NCBI GenBank assembly: GCA_026415505.1
Contig: JAOAGY010000010.1
Coordinates: 28,901 to 92,900, forward strand
Length of the DNA: 64,000 nucleotides
Origin: Chlorobiota bacterium
Lineage (GTDB): Bacteria > Bacteroidota > Ignavibacteria > Kapaibacteriales > NICIL-2
Direction: 5' to 3'
In this document: piece by piece, positions 8,597 to 17,209 of the stretch
How the letters are laid out: every line of letters begins with the position of its first letter
Position numbering within the stretch: position 1 is the stretch's first letter
Translations under genes and position numbers: made by a program
The notes under the pieces: model-generated
The model's database searches: none
The model's input: the letters and a program-made list of their open reading frames with translations, nothing else
Told to the model about the DNA's origin: nothing

Positions 8597-9457
8597 CTAC
8601 ACTCGCGCGATCGCGATATCCATCGAGATGTCGAGCGCCGGTGCCGAGTGCGTCAGTGCGCCGACCGAGATGCACGCAACACCCGTTTCGGCAATCGCAC
8701 GTACGGTGTCGAGTGTGACGCCACCGGAGGCTTCGGTTTCGTACCGACCGCCGATGCGTTCGACGGCAGCGCGCAGTTGGTCGATCGAGAAATTGTCGAG
8801 CATGATGCGGTCGAAGCCGCCGACAGCCAATGCACGGTCGAGTTGTTCGAGCGATTGCACCTCGATCTCGACGCGGTACTGCCTGCTCTCGCGGAGCGGC
8901 TGGACGGCTGCCAGGGCGGCTTCGATGCTGCCGGCTGCAGCAATGTGGTTATCCTTGACAAGCACCATGTCGTAGAGTCCCATGCGGTGATTTTCGGCAC
9001 CACCGATACGGCAGGCGTATTTATCGAGCAGTCGCCAGGCGGGAATCGTCTTTCGCGTGTCGAGAATGCGTGCACCTGTGCCAGCGACCGCCTCGACGTA
9101 CCGACGCGCCAGAGTCGCGACTCCGCTCATTCGCTGCAGAAAGTTCAATGCCGTTCGTTCTGCAGCCAACAGCGACCGCGCAGCGCCGTACACATGCGCG
9201 ATTGGCGTTCGTGGTTCGACGCTCTGCCCTTCCTCGACGAGCGCTTCCCACGCTGTTTCCGGATCGACGGTGCGAAACACCAGTGCAGCGATCGGCAAGC
9301 CGCAAACGACGCCGGCTGCTTTCGCGACCAAGGTTGCGCGTGCGCGCCAGTCGGCTGCGATGATGGCTTCGCTGGTGATGTCGCCGCTGCCGATGTCTTC
9401 GGCGAGCGCGATCTGCACCAGTCGCAGCACCGAGGCGTCGTGTATGAGGCTACGCAC
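8597..9457 (-). CDS. nadC: Nicotinate-nucleotide pyrophosphorylase (quinolinate phosphoribosyltransferase)
   Basis: 286 residues, the usual NadC length. The enzyme converts quinolinate and PRPP to nicotinate mononucleotide, CO2 and PPi in de novo NAD synthesis. Visible signatures in order are ALAEDIGSGDITSE near the N-terminus, RTALNFLQRMSG, ILDTRKTIPAWR, the phosphate-binding HRMGLYDMVLVKDNH, and IMLDNFSIDQLR and EASGGVTLDTV near the end. DTRKT is followed by IPAWR rather than the common TPGLR, a mild divergence next to the substrate site. It starts with GTG and overlaps kmo by 8 bases, so the two are translationally coupled. Confidence 0.95.
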   Translation of the reverse strand: MRSLIHDASVLRLVQIALAEDIGSGDITSEAIIAADWRARATLVAKAAGVVCGLPIAALVFRTVDPETAWEALVEEGQSVEPRTPIAHVYGAARSLLAAERTALNFLQRMSGVATLARRYVEAVAGTGARILDTRKTIPAWRLLDKYACRIGGAENHRMGLYDMVLVKDNHIAAAGSIEAALAAVQPLRESRQYRVEIEVQSLEQLDRALAVGGFDRIMLDNFSIDQLRAAVERIGGRYETEASGGVTLDTVRAIAETGVACISVGALTHSAPALDISMDIAIARV

Positions 9458-10811
9458 GGTCGTTCAGCGGGAAGTGGCGCTCCAAAATCTCGCGGTAGAT
9501 CGGCAACATCGCCGGATCGTCCCACCGCGCGGCAATGTCCGGCAGCGCCATGATCTCGGCGATGACGCGCTCGTTGGCTTGCCCACGGCGATATGCTTCG
9601 TCGTAGGAAACCTCGGGCGTGAACGTCACGAGCGTATAAAGCGGCGTGTACAAGTCCGGGAAGTGCTCCAACAGCAACACCTCGATTTTTTTGCGGAGCA
9701 CGAACAAATGGTCGGCGACCTTGTCGCGCATCTCCACGAAATTGTCCAACGCCAGTTGCGCGACCGCATCGCCGGCGGGTTTGCGCACACGCTGGTATTC
9801 GGCGAGCGCGGCGTCCCAGTCGTCGCCGAAACGATCGAGCAACTCGTCGAGAATGCGGCAATCTTCGAACCCCGCGTTCATGCCTTGCCCGTAGAACGGC
9901 ACGATGGCATGCGCTGCGTCGCCGATGAGCACCGTTCGTCCGACCACCCATGGATAGCAGCGAATCGTCACCAGCGACGAGGTCGGATTGTGTTCGAAGT
10001 CTTTCAGAAGCGTCGGCATGTGCGGGATCGCGTCGGGAAAGTAACGCTCGAAAAACGCTCGAACATCGGCAGACGTGCGGAGTCGTTCGAACGACGTTTC
10101 GCCCTCGAACGGCAGAAACAGCGTGCAGGTGAACGTTCCTTCGGGATTCGGCAGCGCGATCATCATGAAGCTGTGGCGAGGCCAGATATGGAGCGCATTC
10201 GGTTCGATGCGAAAACCACTCCCATCGGCAGCCGGGATGCTCAGCTCTTTGTAGCCGTAGTCGAGGTACTCCTGGCAGTAGTTGTAGCGGTCGCGGTAGT
10301 GCAATGCATCGCGCACTGCCGAATAGGCGCCGTCGGCACCGATGAGCACGTCGCATTCGATGCGCCGTTGCTCGCCGCGTGCGGTGTGAACGAACGTCGC
10401 AGCAGGAATCTCCGGTTCGACGCCGATGCAGCGCCACTCGAACTCTATCGTGACGTTCGGCAGACGGTCGGCAGCCTCGAGCAGTGCCAGATTGAGCCGC
10501 CCGCGCGAGAGCGAACGGATCGCTTGACCGGCGACACCGTAGGGCTGGAAATCGAGCGTCGAATCCTCATGGTGAATCATGCGCCCGTACATCGGAATCG
10601 CCAGAGGCAGAATGTCCTCGGCGATACCTGCGCGTTCAAGTGCTCGAATGCCGCGATCGCTCAGTGCCAAGTTGATCGAGCGTCCGCCGCTGTAGCCGCG
10701 TGCACGCATGTCGGGACGGCGCTCGACCAGGCGAACCGTATAGCCGCGCCGACCGAGCAACAGTGCCGCAAGAGAACCGACCAAGCCACCACCGACGATG
10801 AGCACGTTCAT
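9450..10811 (-). CDS. kmo: Kynurenine 3-monooxygenase
   Basis: 453 residues. This FAD enzyme hydroxylates L-kynurenine to 3-hydroxykynurenine using NADPH and O2. The N-terminal Rossmann motif is MNVLIVGGGLVGSLAALLL, followed by the Kmo-specific RSINLALSDRGIRALERAGI; later come the FAD-binding VLIGDAAHAIVPFYGQGMNA and GFEDCRIL. The gene overlaps nadC, which uses quinolinate, the product of this pathway. The context therefore favours a tryptophan-to-NAD route rather than tryptophan catabolism. Kynureninase, 3-hydroxyanthranilate dioxygenase and tryptophan dioxygenase are not in the window. Confidence 0.95.
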   Translation of the reverse strand: MNVLIVGGGLVGSLAALLLGRRGYTVRLVERRPDMRARGYSGGRSINLALSDRGIRALERAGIAEDILPLAIPMYGRMIHHEDSTLDFQPYGVAGQAIRSLSRGRLNLALLEAADRLPNVTIEFEWRCIGVEPEIPAATFVHTARGEQRRIECDVLIGADGAYSAVRDALHYRDRYNYCQEYLDYGYKELSIPAADGSGFRIEPNALHIWPRHSFMMIALPNPEGTFTCTLFLPFEGETSFERLRTSADVRAFFERYFPDAIPHMPTLLKDFEHNPTSSLVTIRCYPWVVGRTVLIGDAAHAIVPFYGQGMNAGFEDCRILDELLDRFGDDWDAALAEYQRVRKPAGDAVAQLALDNFVEMRDKVADHLFVLRKKIEVLLLEHFPDLYTPLYTLVTFTPEVSYDEAYRRGQANERVIAEIMALPDIAARWDDPAMLPIYREILERHFPLNDRA

Positions 10812-10830
10812 GGCTGCAGCTATGCCGGGG

Positions 10831-11595
10831 TTAGAATGGATACTGAATCCAGAGCGAGAACTGAACGAATTGTTCGATCGGCTCGTTGGTTTCGAAAATG
10901 CGTGTCGGTGTCAGCAAATTGCCTCGCCGCTGTGGATCGGTCGTGCGGCTGTCGCGTCCGATGAGATTGAACGCCCCCCATGCGATGTTGACGTTGATCA
11001 AGACTTTGTCCTCCAGAACACCTTGTGCACCGATCCGCAGTGCGCCGCCGAACCGCACGACCGTTGGTTTGAGCGTCGTATCGAAGGAGAACTCGGCAAT
11101 GACACGATTGTCGGCTTTCTCGCTAACGGTGTAAGCGATCTCCGGTCCCGTCACGAGCGACAATCGCGGTTCGATTCCCGCATAGAGGAATGTCTGCGCG
11201 AGCGGCAGGTCGGCAAACCGATAGTGCAAGCCGACTGTAGCGGTGTACATGTCCGCCGAAACCTGGCCACGCCCGATGTAGATCAGATTCTCTTGCCGCT
11301 GCTTGCCGCGAAAGAAAATCGCTTCGATGCCGACAGGTAGGAACCACCGTTCGTGCTCGTCGAGCGCCTGCGTGTAGCGAAAAACGATGCCCGATTGTGC
11401 GCCGACAAAGCGCGAGCCAGTCACATACATGCTCCCCGAATCTTGGTCGGCAGGTGTGAAAATCAAGTTCGTCGCAGGGCTGTTGACCAAAAACGTTGCC
11501 GTGTAACCGAAAGTCGCTGTCGCTCGGTACGCCTGTGCGCTGGCTACTATTGCGCTGGTGAATACACAGAACAGTACCAACAGTGGTCTGTGCAT
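10831..11595 (-). CDS. Probable outer-membrane beta-barrel protein
   Basis: 254 residues with a signal peptide (MHRPLLVLFCVFTSAIVASAQ), a series of amphipathic strands, and a C-terminus (SLWIQYPF) ending in Phe as in barrel proteins. The ATG at 11595 has an AGAGG Shine-Dalgarno 8 bases upstream and begins the signal peptide, so it is preferred over the longer frame. Upstream on the minus strand, TATATTCG resembles a -7 promoter box. It lies 19 bases before kmo and may head a unit with kmo and nadC, though no functional link is evident. Confidence 0.65.
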   Translation of the reverse strand: MHRPLLVLFCVFTSAIVASAQAYRATATFGYTATFLVNSPATNLIFTPADQDSGSMYVTGSRFVGAQSGIVFRYTQALDEHERWFLPVGIEAIFFRGKQRQENLIYIGRGQVSADMYTATVGLHYRFADLPLAQTFLYAGIEPRLSLVTGPEIAYTVSEKADNRVIAEFSFDTTLKPTVVRFGGALRIGAQGVLEDKVLINVNIAWGAFNLIGRDSRTTDPQRRGNLLTPTRIFETNEPIEQFVQFSLWIQYPF

Positions 11596-11662
11596 GAAGA
11601 TGCCTCTCGGAACGTTGACTGCGAGCGAATATACGACCGATTCCGAAGCAAACAATGGCGCG

Positions 11663-12613
11663 TTAGAGTCGCTCCCGCACGTGGTATTCGCGCGTGCTCT
11701 GTGACTGGCGCACGATGAGTTCGCCGACCAAACCGATCGAAATCAGTTGCATGCCGACGATCATGAACGCCACTGCCATCAGCAGCAGCGGGCGATTGGT
11801 CAAGTACGTCCCGCCGAGCGCCCATTCGATCGTCAGCACCATTGCGATGATAAAACCTGCCACGAGCAACAGCGTTCCCACCGAACCGAACAGATGCAGC
11901 GGTCGCTTCAAGTAGCGGGTGGTCAGCAGCACCGTGAGCAAGTCGAGGAAACCTTTGACGTAGCGACTGGCGCCGAACTTCGAGCGTCCGTGCTTGCGCG
12001 GATGATGCCGAACGGGCACCTCGGTGACGCGAAAGCCTTCCCAGTGTGCCAGTGCCGGGATGTAGCGATGCATCTCACCGTAGATCGTCAGCGTTTTGAC
12101 GACTTCCGCACGGTAGGCTTTCAGCCCGCAGTTGAAGTCGTGCAAGCGAATGCCACTTGCCAGCGACGTGACAGCGTTGAACAGTTTCGATGGCAGTGTC
12201 TTCTCCAGCGGATCATGGCGAATGTGTTTCCAGCCGGAAACGACGTCGTAGCCTTCGTCGAGCTTTGCCAGCAGCTTCGGGATTTCGTCGGGGTCGTCCT
12301 GCAAATCCGCATCGAGCGTGACAACGATGCCGTAGCGTGCGTGCTCGAATCCGACCGCCAATGCCGCTGACTTGCCGTAGTTGCGCCGAAATCGAATGGC
12401 GCGGATGCGCTCGTTGCGCGCATGGGCAGCACGAACGACCTCGAAAGAGCCGTCGCGCGAGCCATCGTCAACGAAAACAACTTCGTAATCGTTGCCGGCA
12501 AGTCGAGAGAGGACGCGCTCGAGCCGCTCGATCAGCTCGCCGAGCGAATCGCGTTCGTCGAGAAACGGCACCACCGCACTGATGCCGATGCCAGCGTAGG
12601 GAGGTTGCGACAT
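11663..12613 (-). CDS. Membrane-anchored family 2 glycosyltransferase (polyprenyl-phosphate sugar transferase type)
   Basis: 316 residues. The N-terminal GT-A domain has SAVVPFLDERDSLGELI, the nucleotide-binding VFVDDGSRDGS and the metal-binding VVTLDADLQDDPDEIP. Two C-terminal membrane segments follow (around FGSVGTLLLVAGFIIAMVL and LLLMAVAFMIVGMQLISIGL). This layout is that of the DPM1/GtrB/ArnC group, which loads a sugar onto undecaprenyl phosphate at the inner membrane for later use in lipopolysaccharide or glycoprotein modification. The specific sugar cannot be read from the sequence. It follows a surface-protein gene after 37 bases on the same strand. Confidence 0.88.
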   Translation of the reverse strand: MSQPPYAGIGISAVVPFLDERDSLGELIERLERVLSRLAGNDYEVVFVDDGSRDGSFEVVRAAHARNERIRAIRFRRNYGKSAALAVGFEHARYGIVVTLDADLQDDPDEIPKLLAKLDEGYDVVSGWKHIRHDPLEKTLPSKLFNAVTSLASGIRLHDFNCGLKAYRAEVVKTLTIYGEMHRYIPALAHWEGFRVTEVPVRHHPRKHGRSKFGASRYVKGFLDLLTVLLTTRYLKRPLHLFGSVGTLLLVAGFIIAMVLTIEWALGGTYLTNRPLLLMAVAFMIVGMQLISIGLVGELIVRQSQSTREYHVRERL

Positions 12614-12650
12614 GGGCGCCTACCACCAGAGAGTTGACACTGCACAAAAA

Positions 12651-13604
12651 TCACCGTTCCCATCCGATCGCCGTGCGGATGCCGTAGCGATAGAGCATCC
12701 ATCGGGCATCGGTCAACACGCTCGCCAGTGGAAACGAGGCATACGCTTCCACCGAGAACGAAAACACGCTGAACGTCGCTTGCCAGCCGATGCAGACATC
12801 GGCATGCCATCGCACCGGCGCTGCCGTCGAAAGTCGCGCTTTGTGGAGAAGCGTGACCGTGTCCTGACCGTTGGCGTAGCGGAGCGACGATTTGGCGTCG
12901 GCGATCTGGACGTACTGCGTCGCTTCGCTCACCACAAGTACGGCGCTGTGGATGCTTGCGCCGACGTAGTAGAACGACGACAAGCGCTCGATCATCAAGC
13001 GGCGTGTTGTGTCGAGCTGGAGCGGCTCGCTGGCGACGAACGCACCGTAGATCGGGATCGTCACGCCGAGCCGAGCACCGAGAAAATGCTCGTTGTTGAA
13101 CAGCACGCTCACTTCGCGAAACGGTGTCGGTGTGCCGCCGAGCGAAAGATACTTTCTGCTGGTGTCGAGGCTGTAGAGTCGCTCCCGCGACATTTCGTAC
13201 ATCGCATCGAAGCGAACGATTGCACTGAGCAACGGCACGTTCCATTGCACGCGCGCCATGATCGGTGCGCTATAGCCGAGCGAAGGGAAATCGTCGTCGG
13301 CATCGTCGTCGGACCATGGCTTTTTGATTGCGTTTTCGCCGCTGCGGAATGGATCGTCGGCGCTCCATCGTCCGGCAATCGGTCGCGTGCCGGCAGTGAC
13401 GATACCCGCTGCGCTGCTGTGTTGGTAAAAGTTCGCCGCCGAGCCGATGTAGAAGCCGACGGCGTCGTATGGACGCGGAAACCAGCCCGTCGAAAGGTAG
13501 CGCAGAAAATCGCTGCCGGTGATGCTGTCGTCCGGCATACCGCGCTGCTGCGCCATCGCGACGACGCAGCACACAGCGAGCGACAGAGCCACCGAACGCC
13601 TCAT
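12651..13604 (-). CDS. Exported, probable outer-membrane protein of unknown family
   Basis: 317 residues with a signal peptide (MRRSVALSLAVCCVVAMAQQ). The mature part has many aromatic and amphipathic strand-like segments, such as VGFYIGSAANFYQ and ERLSSFYYVGASIHSAVLVV, suggesting a beta-barrel, although it ends GWER rather than in an aromatic residue. The ATG lies one base after the stop of the PD40-OmpA lipoprotein gene, so the two are almost certainly cotranscribed and may form a complex. PorP/SprF of T9SS often neighbours PD40-OmpA proteins, but the PorP signature residues are not visible, so I do not assign it. Confidence 0.65.
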   Translation of the reverse strand: MRRSVALSLAVCCVVAMAQQRGMPDDSITGSDFLRYLSTGWFPRPYDAVGFYIGSAANFYQHSSAAGIVTAGTRPIAGRWSADDPFRSGENAIKKPWSDDDADDDFPSLGYSAPIMARVQWNVPLLSAIVRFDAMYEMSRERLYSLDTSRKYLSLGGTPTPFREVSVLFNNEHFLGARLGVTIPIYGAFVASEPLQLDTTRRLMIERLSSFYYVGASIHSAVLVVSEATQYVQIADAKSSLRYANGQDTVTLLHKARLSTAAPVRWHADVCIGWQATFSVFSFSVEAYASFPLASVLTDARWMLYRYGIRTAIGWER

Positions 13605-13605
13605 G

Positions 13606-15288
13606 CTACTGGAGCACTTTCGACAGTTCCACTCGTCGGTTGCGCCGATAGTACACATCGGTCGGCTCGCCCGCTCGGCGCGGCAAGAGCTGGCGTTCGC
13701 CGGCGGAAAGACCTTCGAGCAGCGACCGCGGCACACCACGCTTTTCCAACTCCTCGATGACGAATTCGACGCGGCGTCTGCCCAAATCGAGATTGTACGC
13801 ATCGCTGCCGTTGGGATCGGTGTGCCCGACCAGCACGACGCGCTTGATGCGATCGCGATAGCGCAGTATGTTCGCCGCCACTCGATCGAGTTCGTCCGAC
13901 CAGCGGCGGTCGGTCTGCATCCCGTTGGAGTCGAGCACGAACTCGTAGGGCACGCGCGCTTGGTCGTGCGGGAAGTTGATGCGGAGCGTCAAGACTTCGG
14001 GAATCGTCAAATCCTCGGCGAGCGTCACGAGCGTGTCGTCGCGCGAGATGCGAAGGCGGCGTGTGTCGTAGAAACCCGATTCGCTCTGTGCGGTAAGCTC
14101 CAGCTCGCGTTCGGTCGGGACGGTGACTTCGAACGTGCCGCTCGAATCGGTTTCCGTTCGAGCGACCGTTCGGCGACGCTCGATATCGCGAACGCTGACG
14201 TCGGCACTGGCGACCGGGCGTTTGTCGGATGTGCGCACTTTCCCGCGAACACGAGCGCGCGGTGTTTCGTCGGAGTCGGTGGGTTCCTCGTCGTGTGCGA
14301 CGGCAGGTGGCAGTGCTTTCGGACGCTCGACGCGGTCGGCGACGTAGAGATCGAAGTTCCGCTCGCGGTGGTTGGAACTCCAGTAGAGCAGCGTGCGCCA
14401 ATCGCCTGGCGTGGAGGGAAACAGCTCGTCTGCGCTGGTGTTGATCGGCGGGCGGAGGTTCGTCGGCGTGCCTGCGACGACGCCGCTTGGTGTGCGCTGG
14501 AGCGGTGCAGCAAACAGATCGTACCCACCGACGCTTTCGTGACCGTTCGAGGCGAACAGCAGCGTGCCATCCGCTGCGATGAACGGCGACAGCTCGTCGC
14601 ACGGCGTGTTGACCGCCGGACCGAGATTGCGCAGCGTGTCCCACTGTCCGCTGGCAAGTCGCCGCGAGTACCACAAGTCCAGCCCGCCGTAGCCGCCCTC
14701 GCGATTGGATGCGACGACTATCAACGCTCCGTCGCTCGAAAGCGCCGGATGCGACGTCCACTGCTGCTGCTCGATCGGCAGAGGTGCGATGCGGATGCTC
14801 GATGCATCGGTGAGAGTTCCGCCGATGCTGACGACGCGCGCGAGACGGGAACCATCCGGCAGCACACCGGCGAGGATCGTTTCGCCGCTTCGGCTGATGC
14901 TGCCGATGCTGCGATAACCGTTGGGTACGAAATCGCTGCCGGTAACAGCGAGCGAATCGGCGGCGATCAGGTGCACGGCGACCAGTTGCTGCTGTGCTGT
15001 CGTGCCGCGCGTGAGGGCGCCGCGCTGCGAGCCGAAAAAGCACACGGCGTATTCCTGCGCGTCGGTCGCGGCGCCCCGCACCGGACGGATGCGCCACCAG
15101 AAGCGTTCGTCGCGATGCGGCGGAACGGTCGAGGTGTCGAGCGGCTCGCCCGACCACGCGGCTGGCTGGCACTGCGGCGTCGGCGGTGGCGGACATTCCA
15201 GCAAGCGAACCGACGGCGATCGTTGCAAAGCGACGTCGCGACAACCGACGACGACGAGGCAGAGAGCGACAGCGATCAGAACGTGCAT
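13606..15288 (-). CDS. PorE-like lipoprotein: PD40 propeller + carboxypeptidase-regulatory + OmpA domains
   Basis: 560 residues. The N-terminus is a lipoprotein signal (MHVLIAVALCLVVVGC). Residues ~150-330 carry PD40/WD40-like TolB repeats (HPALSSDGALIVVASNREGG, LSPFIAADGTLLFASNGHE). Next comes a carboxypeptidase-regulatory-like beta domain around RGKVRTSDKRPVASADVSV, then a C-terminal OmpA peptidoglycan-binding domain (VVLVGHTDPNGSDAYNLDLG, YYRRNRRVEL). This order matches PorE, a T9SS protein, except that PorE has an N-terminal TPR not seen here. The ATG lies 13 bases inside the aat gene, showing coupling. A periplasmic scaffold tied to peptidoglycan is the likely role. Confidence 0.78.
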   Translation of the reverse strand: MHVLIAVALCLVVVGCRDVALQRSPSVRLLECPPPPTPQCQPAAWSGEPLDTSTVPPHRDERFWWRIRPVRGAATDAQEYAVCFFGSQRGALTRGTTAQQQLVAVHLIAADSLAVTGSDFVPNGYRSIGSISRSGETILAGVLPDGSRLARVVSIGGTLTDASSIRIAPLPIEQQQWTSHPALSSDGALIVVASNREGGYGGLDLWYSRRLASGQWDTLRNLGPAVNTPCDELSPFIAADGTLLFASNGHESVGGYDLFAAPLQRTPSGVVAGTPTNLRPPINTSADELFPSTPGDWRTLLYWSSNHRERNFDLYVADRVERPKALPPAVAHDEEPTDSDETPRARVRGKVRTSDKRPVASADVSVRDIERRRTVARTETDSSGTFEVTVPTERELELTAQSESGFYDTRRLRISRDDTLVTLAEDLTIPEVLTLRINFPHDQARVPYEFVLDSNGMQTDRRWSDELDRVAANILRYRDRIKRVVLVGHTDPNGSDAYNLDLGRRRVEFVIEELEKRGVPRSLLEGLSAGERQLLPRRAGEPTDVYYRRNRRVELSKVLQ

Positions 15289-15881
15289 TGGAGCGACAGT
15301 GCCTCCGTAAGTTTGGCAAGATACTGCCGACGCGGAATCTCGATCGCGCCGAGCGATACGGTGAACGGATTGGCGTATTGCGAATCGAGCAAGACGAAAC
15401 CTCGCTGGCGAAGGTGCTCGACCAAGTGCGCAAAACACACTTTCGCTGCGTTGCTGACATGCGAGAACATGGACTCGCCGAAAAACGCACCGCCGAGGGC
15501 AACGCCGTAAAGCCCGCCGACCAAACGATCCTCCTGCCACGCTTCGACCGAGTGCGCGTATCCCAACTGGTGCAATTGGCAGTACAGCCGAACGAGGTCT
15601 TTCGAAATCCACGTGTGCGGACGATCGGCGCAGGCGTGAATCACTTTTTCGAAATCGCCGTTTCTGCGCACGGTGAACACGCGCTTTTTCACCAAGGCAC
15701 GCACCGAGCGAGCGATATGGGCGCGATCGAGCGGAATGATCGCTCGCGGATCGGGCGAATGCCAGAGCACGACATGTTCGGTTTCCGCCATCGGGAAAAA
15801 GCCCGTGCGGTAGGCTTGGAGCAGTTGCTCGACGGTGACGAGCTTGCTCGGCTGTGGCATCAGGTGAAAAAACGCCGTCAT
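15276..15881 (-). CDS. aat: Leucyl/phenylalanyl-tRNA-protein transferase
   Basis: 201 residues. The enzyme transfers Leu or Phe from tRNA to N-terminal Lys/Arg of proteins, marking them for ClpS/ClpAP degradation (N-end rule). The family signature GGLYGVALGGAFFGESMFS and the neighbouring LLDSQYANPF (canonical LxDxQ) are intact, and the N-terminus has YRTGFFPMAE and WHSPDPRAIIPL. A GGAG Shine-Dalgarno sits just before the ATG. It is the first gene of a minus-strand run and overlaps the PorE-like gene by 13 bases. Confidence 0.95.
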   Translation of the reverse strand: MTAFFHLMPQPSKLVTVEQLLQAYRTGFFPMAETEHVVLWHSPDPRAIIPLDRAHIARSVRALVKKRVFTVRRNGDFEKVIHACADRPHTWISKDLVRLYCQLHQLGYAHSVEAWQEDRLVGGLYGVALGGAFFGESMFSHVSNAAKVCFAHLVEHLRQRGFVLLDSQYANPFTVSLGAIEIPRRQYLAKLTEALSLQCTF

Positions 15882-15955
15882 CGCTCCGTGTCGGCATACT
15901 CGACCGACGGCAAATTTCGCACTCGTGATTGTTTCACTTTTCCGGACACGATGCT

Positions 15956-16750
15956 ATGGCAGCACGACGTCAGTGGATACCGATGCTGATGATACTGGCG
16001 GCGACACTTTCGGCGCAGGACACTCATCAGCCGCCGATCGCCGGTGCCGGTCGCGACACGTTCGACGAGCAGCGCGAGATCGAACGCCTGCGCCAGCAGC
16101 CGCTCGAGTGGTTCGGCAGTTTCTACTTTGCCTACTCCCAGCCGCGCGGGAATTTCAAACGCTTCCTCGACAGCATCAACAACGGCTGGGGCTTGGGTTT
16201 CGGTTTCAACGGTGGTTACAAATTCCCCTCGGTGCCGATCGCTGTCGGTGCGATGCTCGATGTGCTCTTCTACGGCTCGCAGGAGCGGAAGTACAGCACA
16301 CCGTTGATCGTGGGCGGTGTGCCGCGGATGGTGTACGACACGGTCAATACCTCGATCACATTCGTGCCGATTACCGTCTTTGCGCGCATTGCGCCGGACA
16401 TCGGCTGGCTGCAGCCATACGTCGAAGCAGGAGCGGGGCTGACGGTGATTTCTTCGACGTACTCGCTCGAATCCAACCTGGGAGGCAAGCAAGACGATTC
16501 ACGATCGCATGTGCCGTTCCAGTACTCCATCGGTGCGGGCATCAACGTCAAAGTCGCCGACGTGTTCAACATTCCTGTGTCGCGACAGGCGTTCTACGTG
16601 CACCTGGGATTGCGCTACGTTTACGGCGATTTTTCCGACTACACCTTCTGGCGATTCAGCGACGACGGTAGCCGCGCTGTCGAGACGGTCACCGGTGCGT
16701 CGCGAACCGATTTGTACGTCGTTTCGCTCGGTGTTCAAGCAGCGTTTTAG
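15956..16750 (+). CDS. Probable outer-membrane beta-barrel protein
   Basis: 264 residues, with an N-terminal signal (IPMLMILAATLSAQ). The body has repeated amphipathic strands separated by turns, for example WFGSFYFAYSQPRGNF and YVHLGLRYVYGDFSDYTFW. It ends VSLGVQAAF, with the terminal Phe typical of barrels. The ATG at 15956 (MAARRQW) places the signal peptide at the N-terminus better than the longer frame at 15929. It heads a plus-strand run with two lipoproteins, a LmbE-type deacetylase and a nucleotide-sugar dehydrogenase, all with short gaps. Confidence 0.65.
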   Translation: MAARRQWIPMLMILAATLSAQDTHQPPIAGAGRDTFDEQREIERLRQQPLEWFGSFYFAYSQPRGNFKRFLDSINNGWGLGFGFNGGYKFPSVPIAVGAMLDVLFYGSQERKYSTPLIVGGVPRMVYDTVNTSITFVPITVFARIAPDIGWLQPYVEAGAGLTVISSTYSLESNLGGKQDDSRSHVPFQYSIGAGINVKVADVFNIPVSRQAFYVHLGLRYVYGDFSDYTFWRFSDDGSRAVETVTGASRTDLYVVSLGVQAAF

Positions 16751-16780
16751 CATGTTTCACCATTTTTCGGAGAAAGCACC

Positions 16781-17197
16781 ATGAAAGCCACTGTCGCATT
16801 GCTCGCAACGTTCGTCGTTTTGCTTCCGGCGCTCGAGGGTTGCAAAAGCGCTGCCGATCATCGTTCGGACGTCGGCGCATCGCGCCGAGAAGATCTGACC
16901 GTCGGGAAAGTTCAGCGCGAGATCCGGCGTGGCATGAGCGGCGCAGAAGTCGCCGAAGCACTCGGCTCGCCGAACATCGTCACCAAAGACGCCGACGGAC
17001 GCGAAACGTGGGTCTATGACCGCATCGCAACCGAGGTGACGTACTCGGACAGCCAAAACGCGCTCTTTCTGATTCTGGCAGGGACGGCGAGCCAATCGGG
17101 CGCAACGCTTCGCACGCAAAAGACGCTGACGGTTGTCATCAAGTTCGACGACAAAGGTCGCGTCGACTCGTTTACCTACCACGCATCGAAATTTTAG
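16781..17197 (+). CDS. BamE/SmpA-like lipoprotein
   Basis: 138 residues. The signal MKATVALLATFVVLLPALEGC ends in a lipobox Cys. The mature part reads REIRRGMSGAEVAEALGSPN, then ETWVYDRI and a final strand VIKFDDKGRVDSFTYH. This is the SmpA/OmlA/BamE pattern (a helix with 'GMS..EV...LG.P', then strands). BamE stabilises the Bam complex that assembles outer-membrane barrels, but the same fold occurs in unrelated lipoproteins, so the exact role is uncertain. An SD (GGAGA) precedes the ATG, and a second lipoprotein starts 12 bases downstream. Confidence 0.7.
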   Translation: MKATVALLATFVVLLPALEGCKSAADHRSDVGASRREDLTVGKVQREIRRGMSGAEVAEALGSPNIVTKDADGRETWVYDRIATEVTYSDSQNALFLILAGTASQSGATLRTQKTLTVVIKFDDKGRVDSFTYHASKF

Positions 17198-17209
17198 CCA
17201 GCGTGAGCC

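Noticed and set aside
9057..10964. Long plus-strand open frame over kmo
   Set aside because: It is antisense to kmo and nadC, whose signatures are unmistakable; no family motif or signal is seen in the shadow.
12651..13604. PorP/SprF assignment for the surface protein after the PorE-like gene
   Set aside because: Location fits, but I could not see the family's N-terminal pattern; left as unknown.
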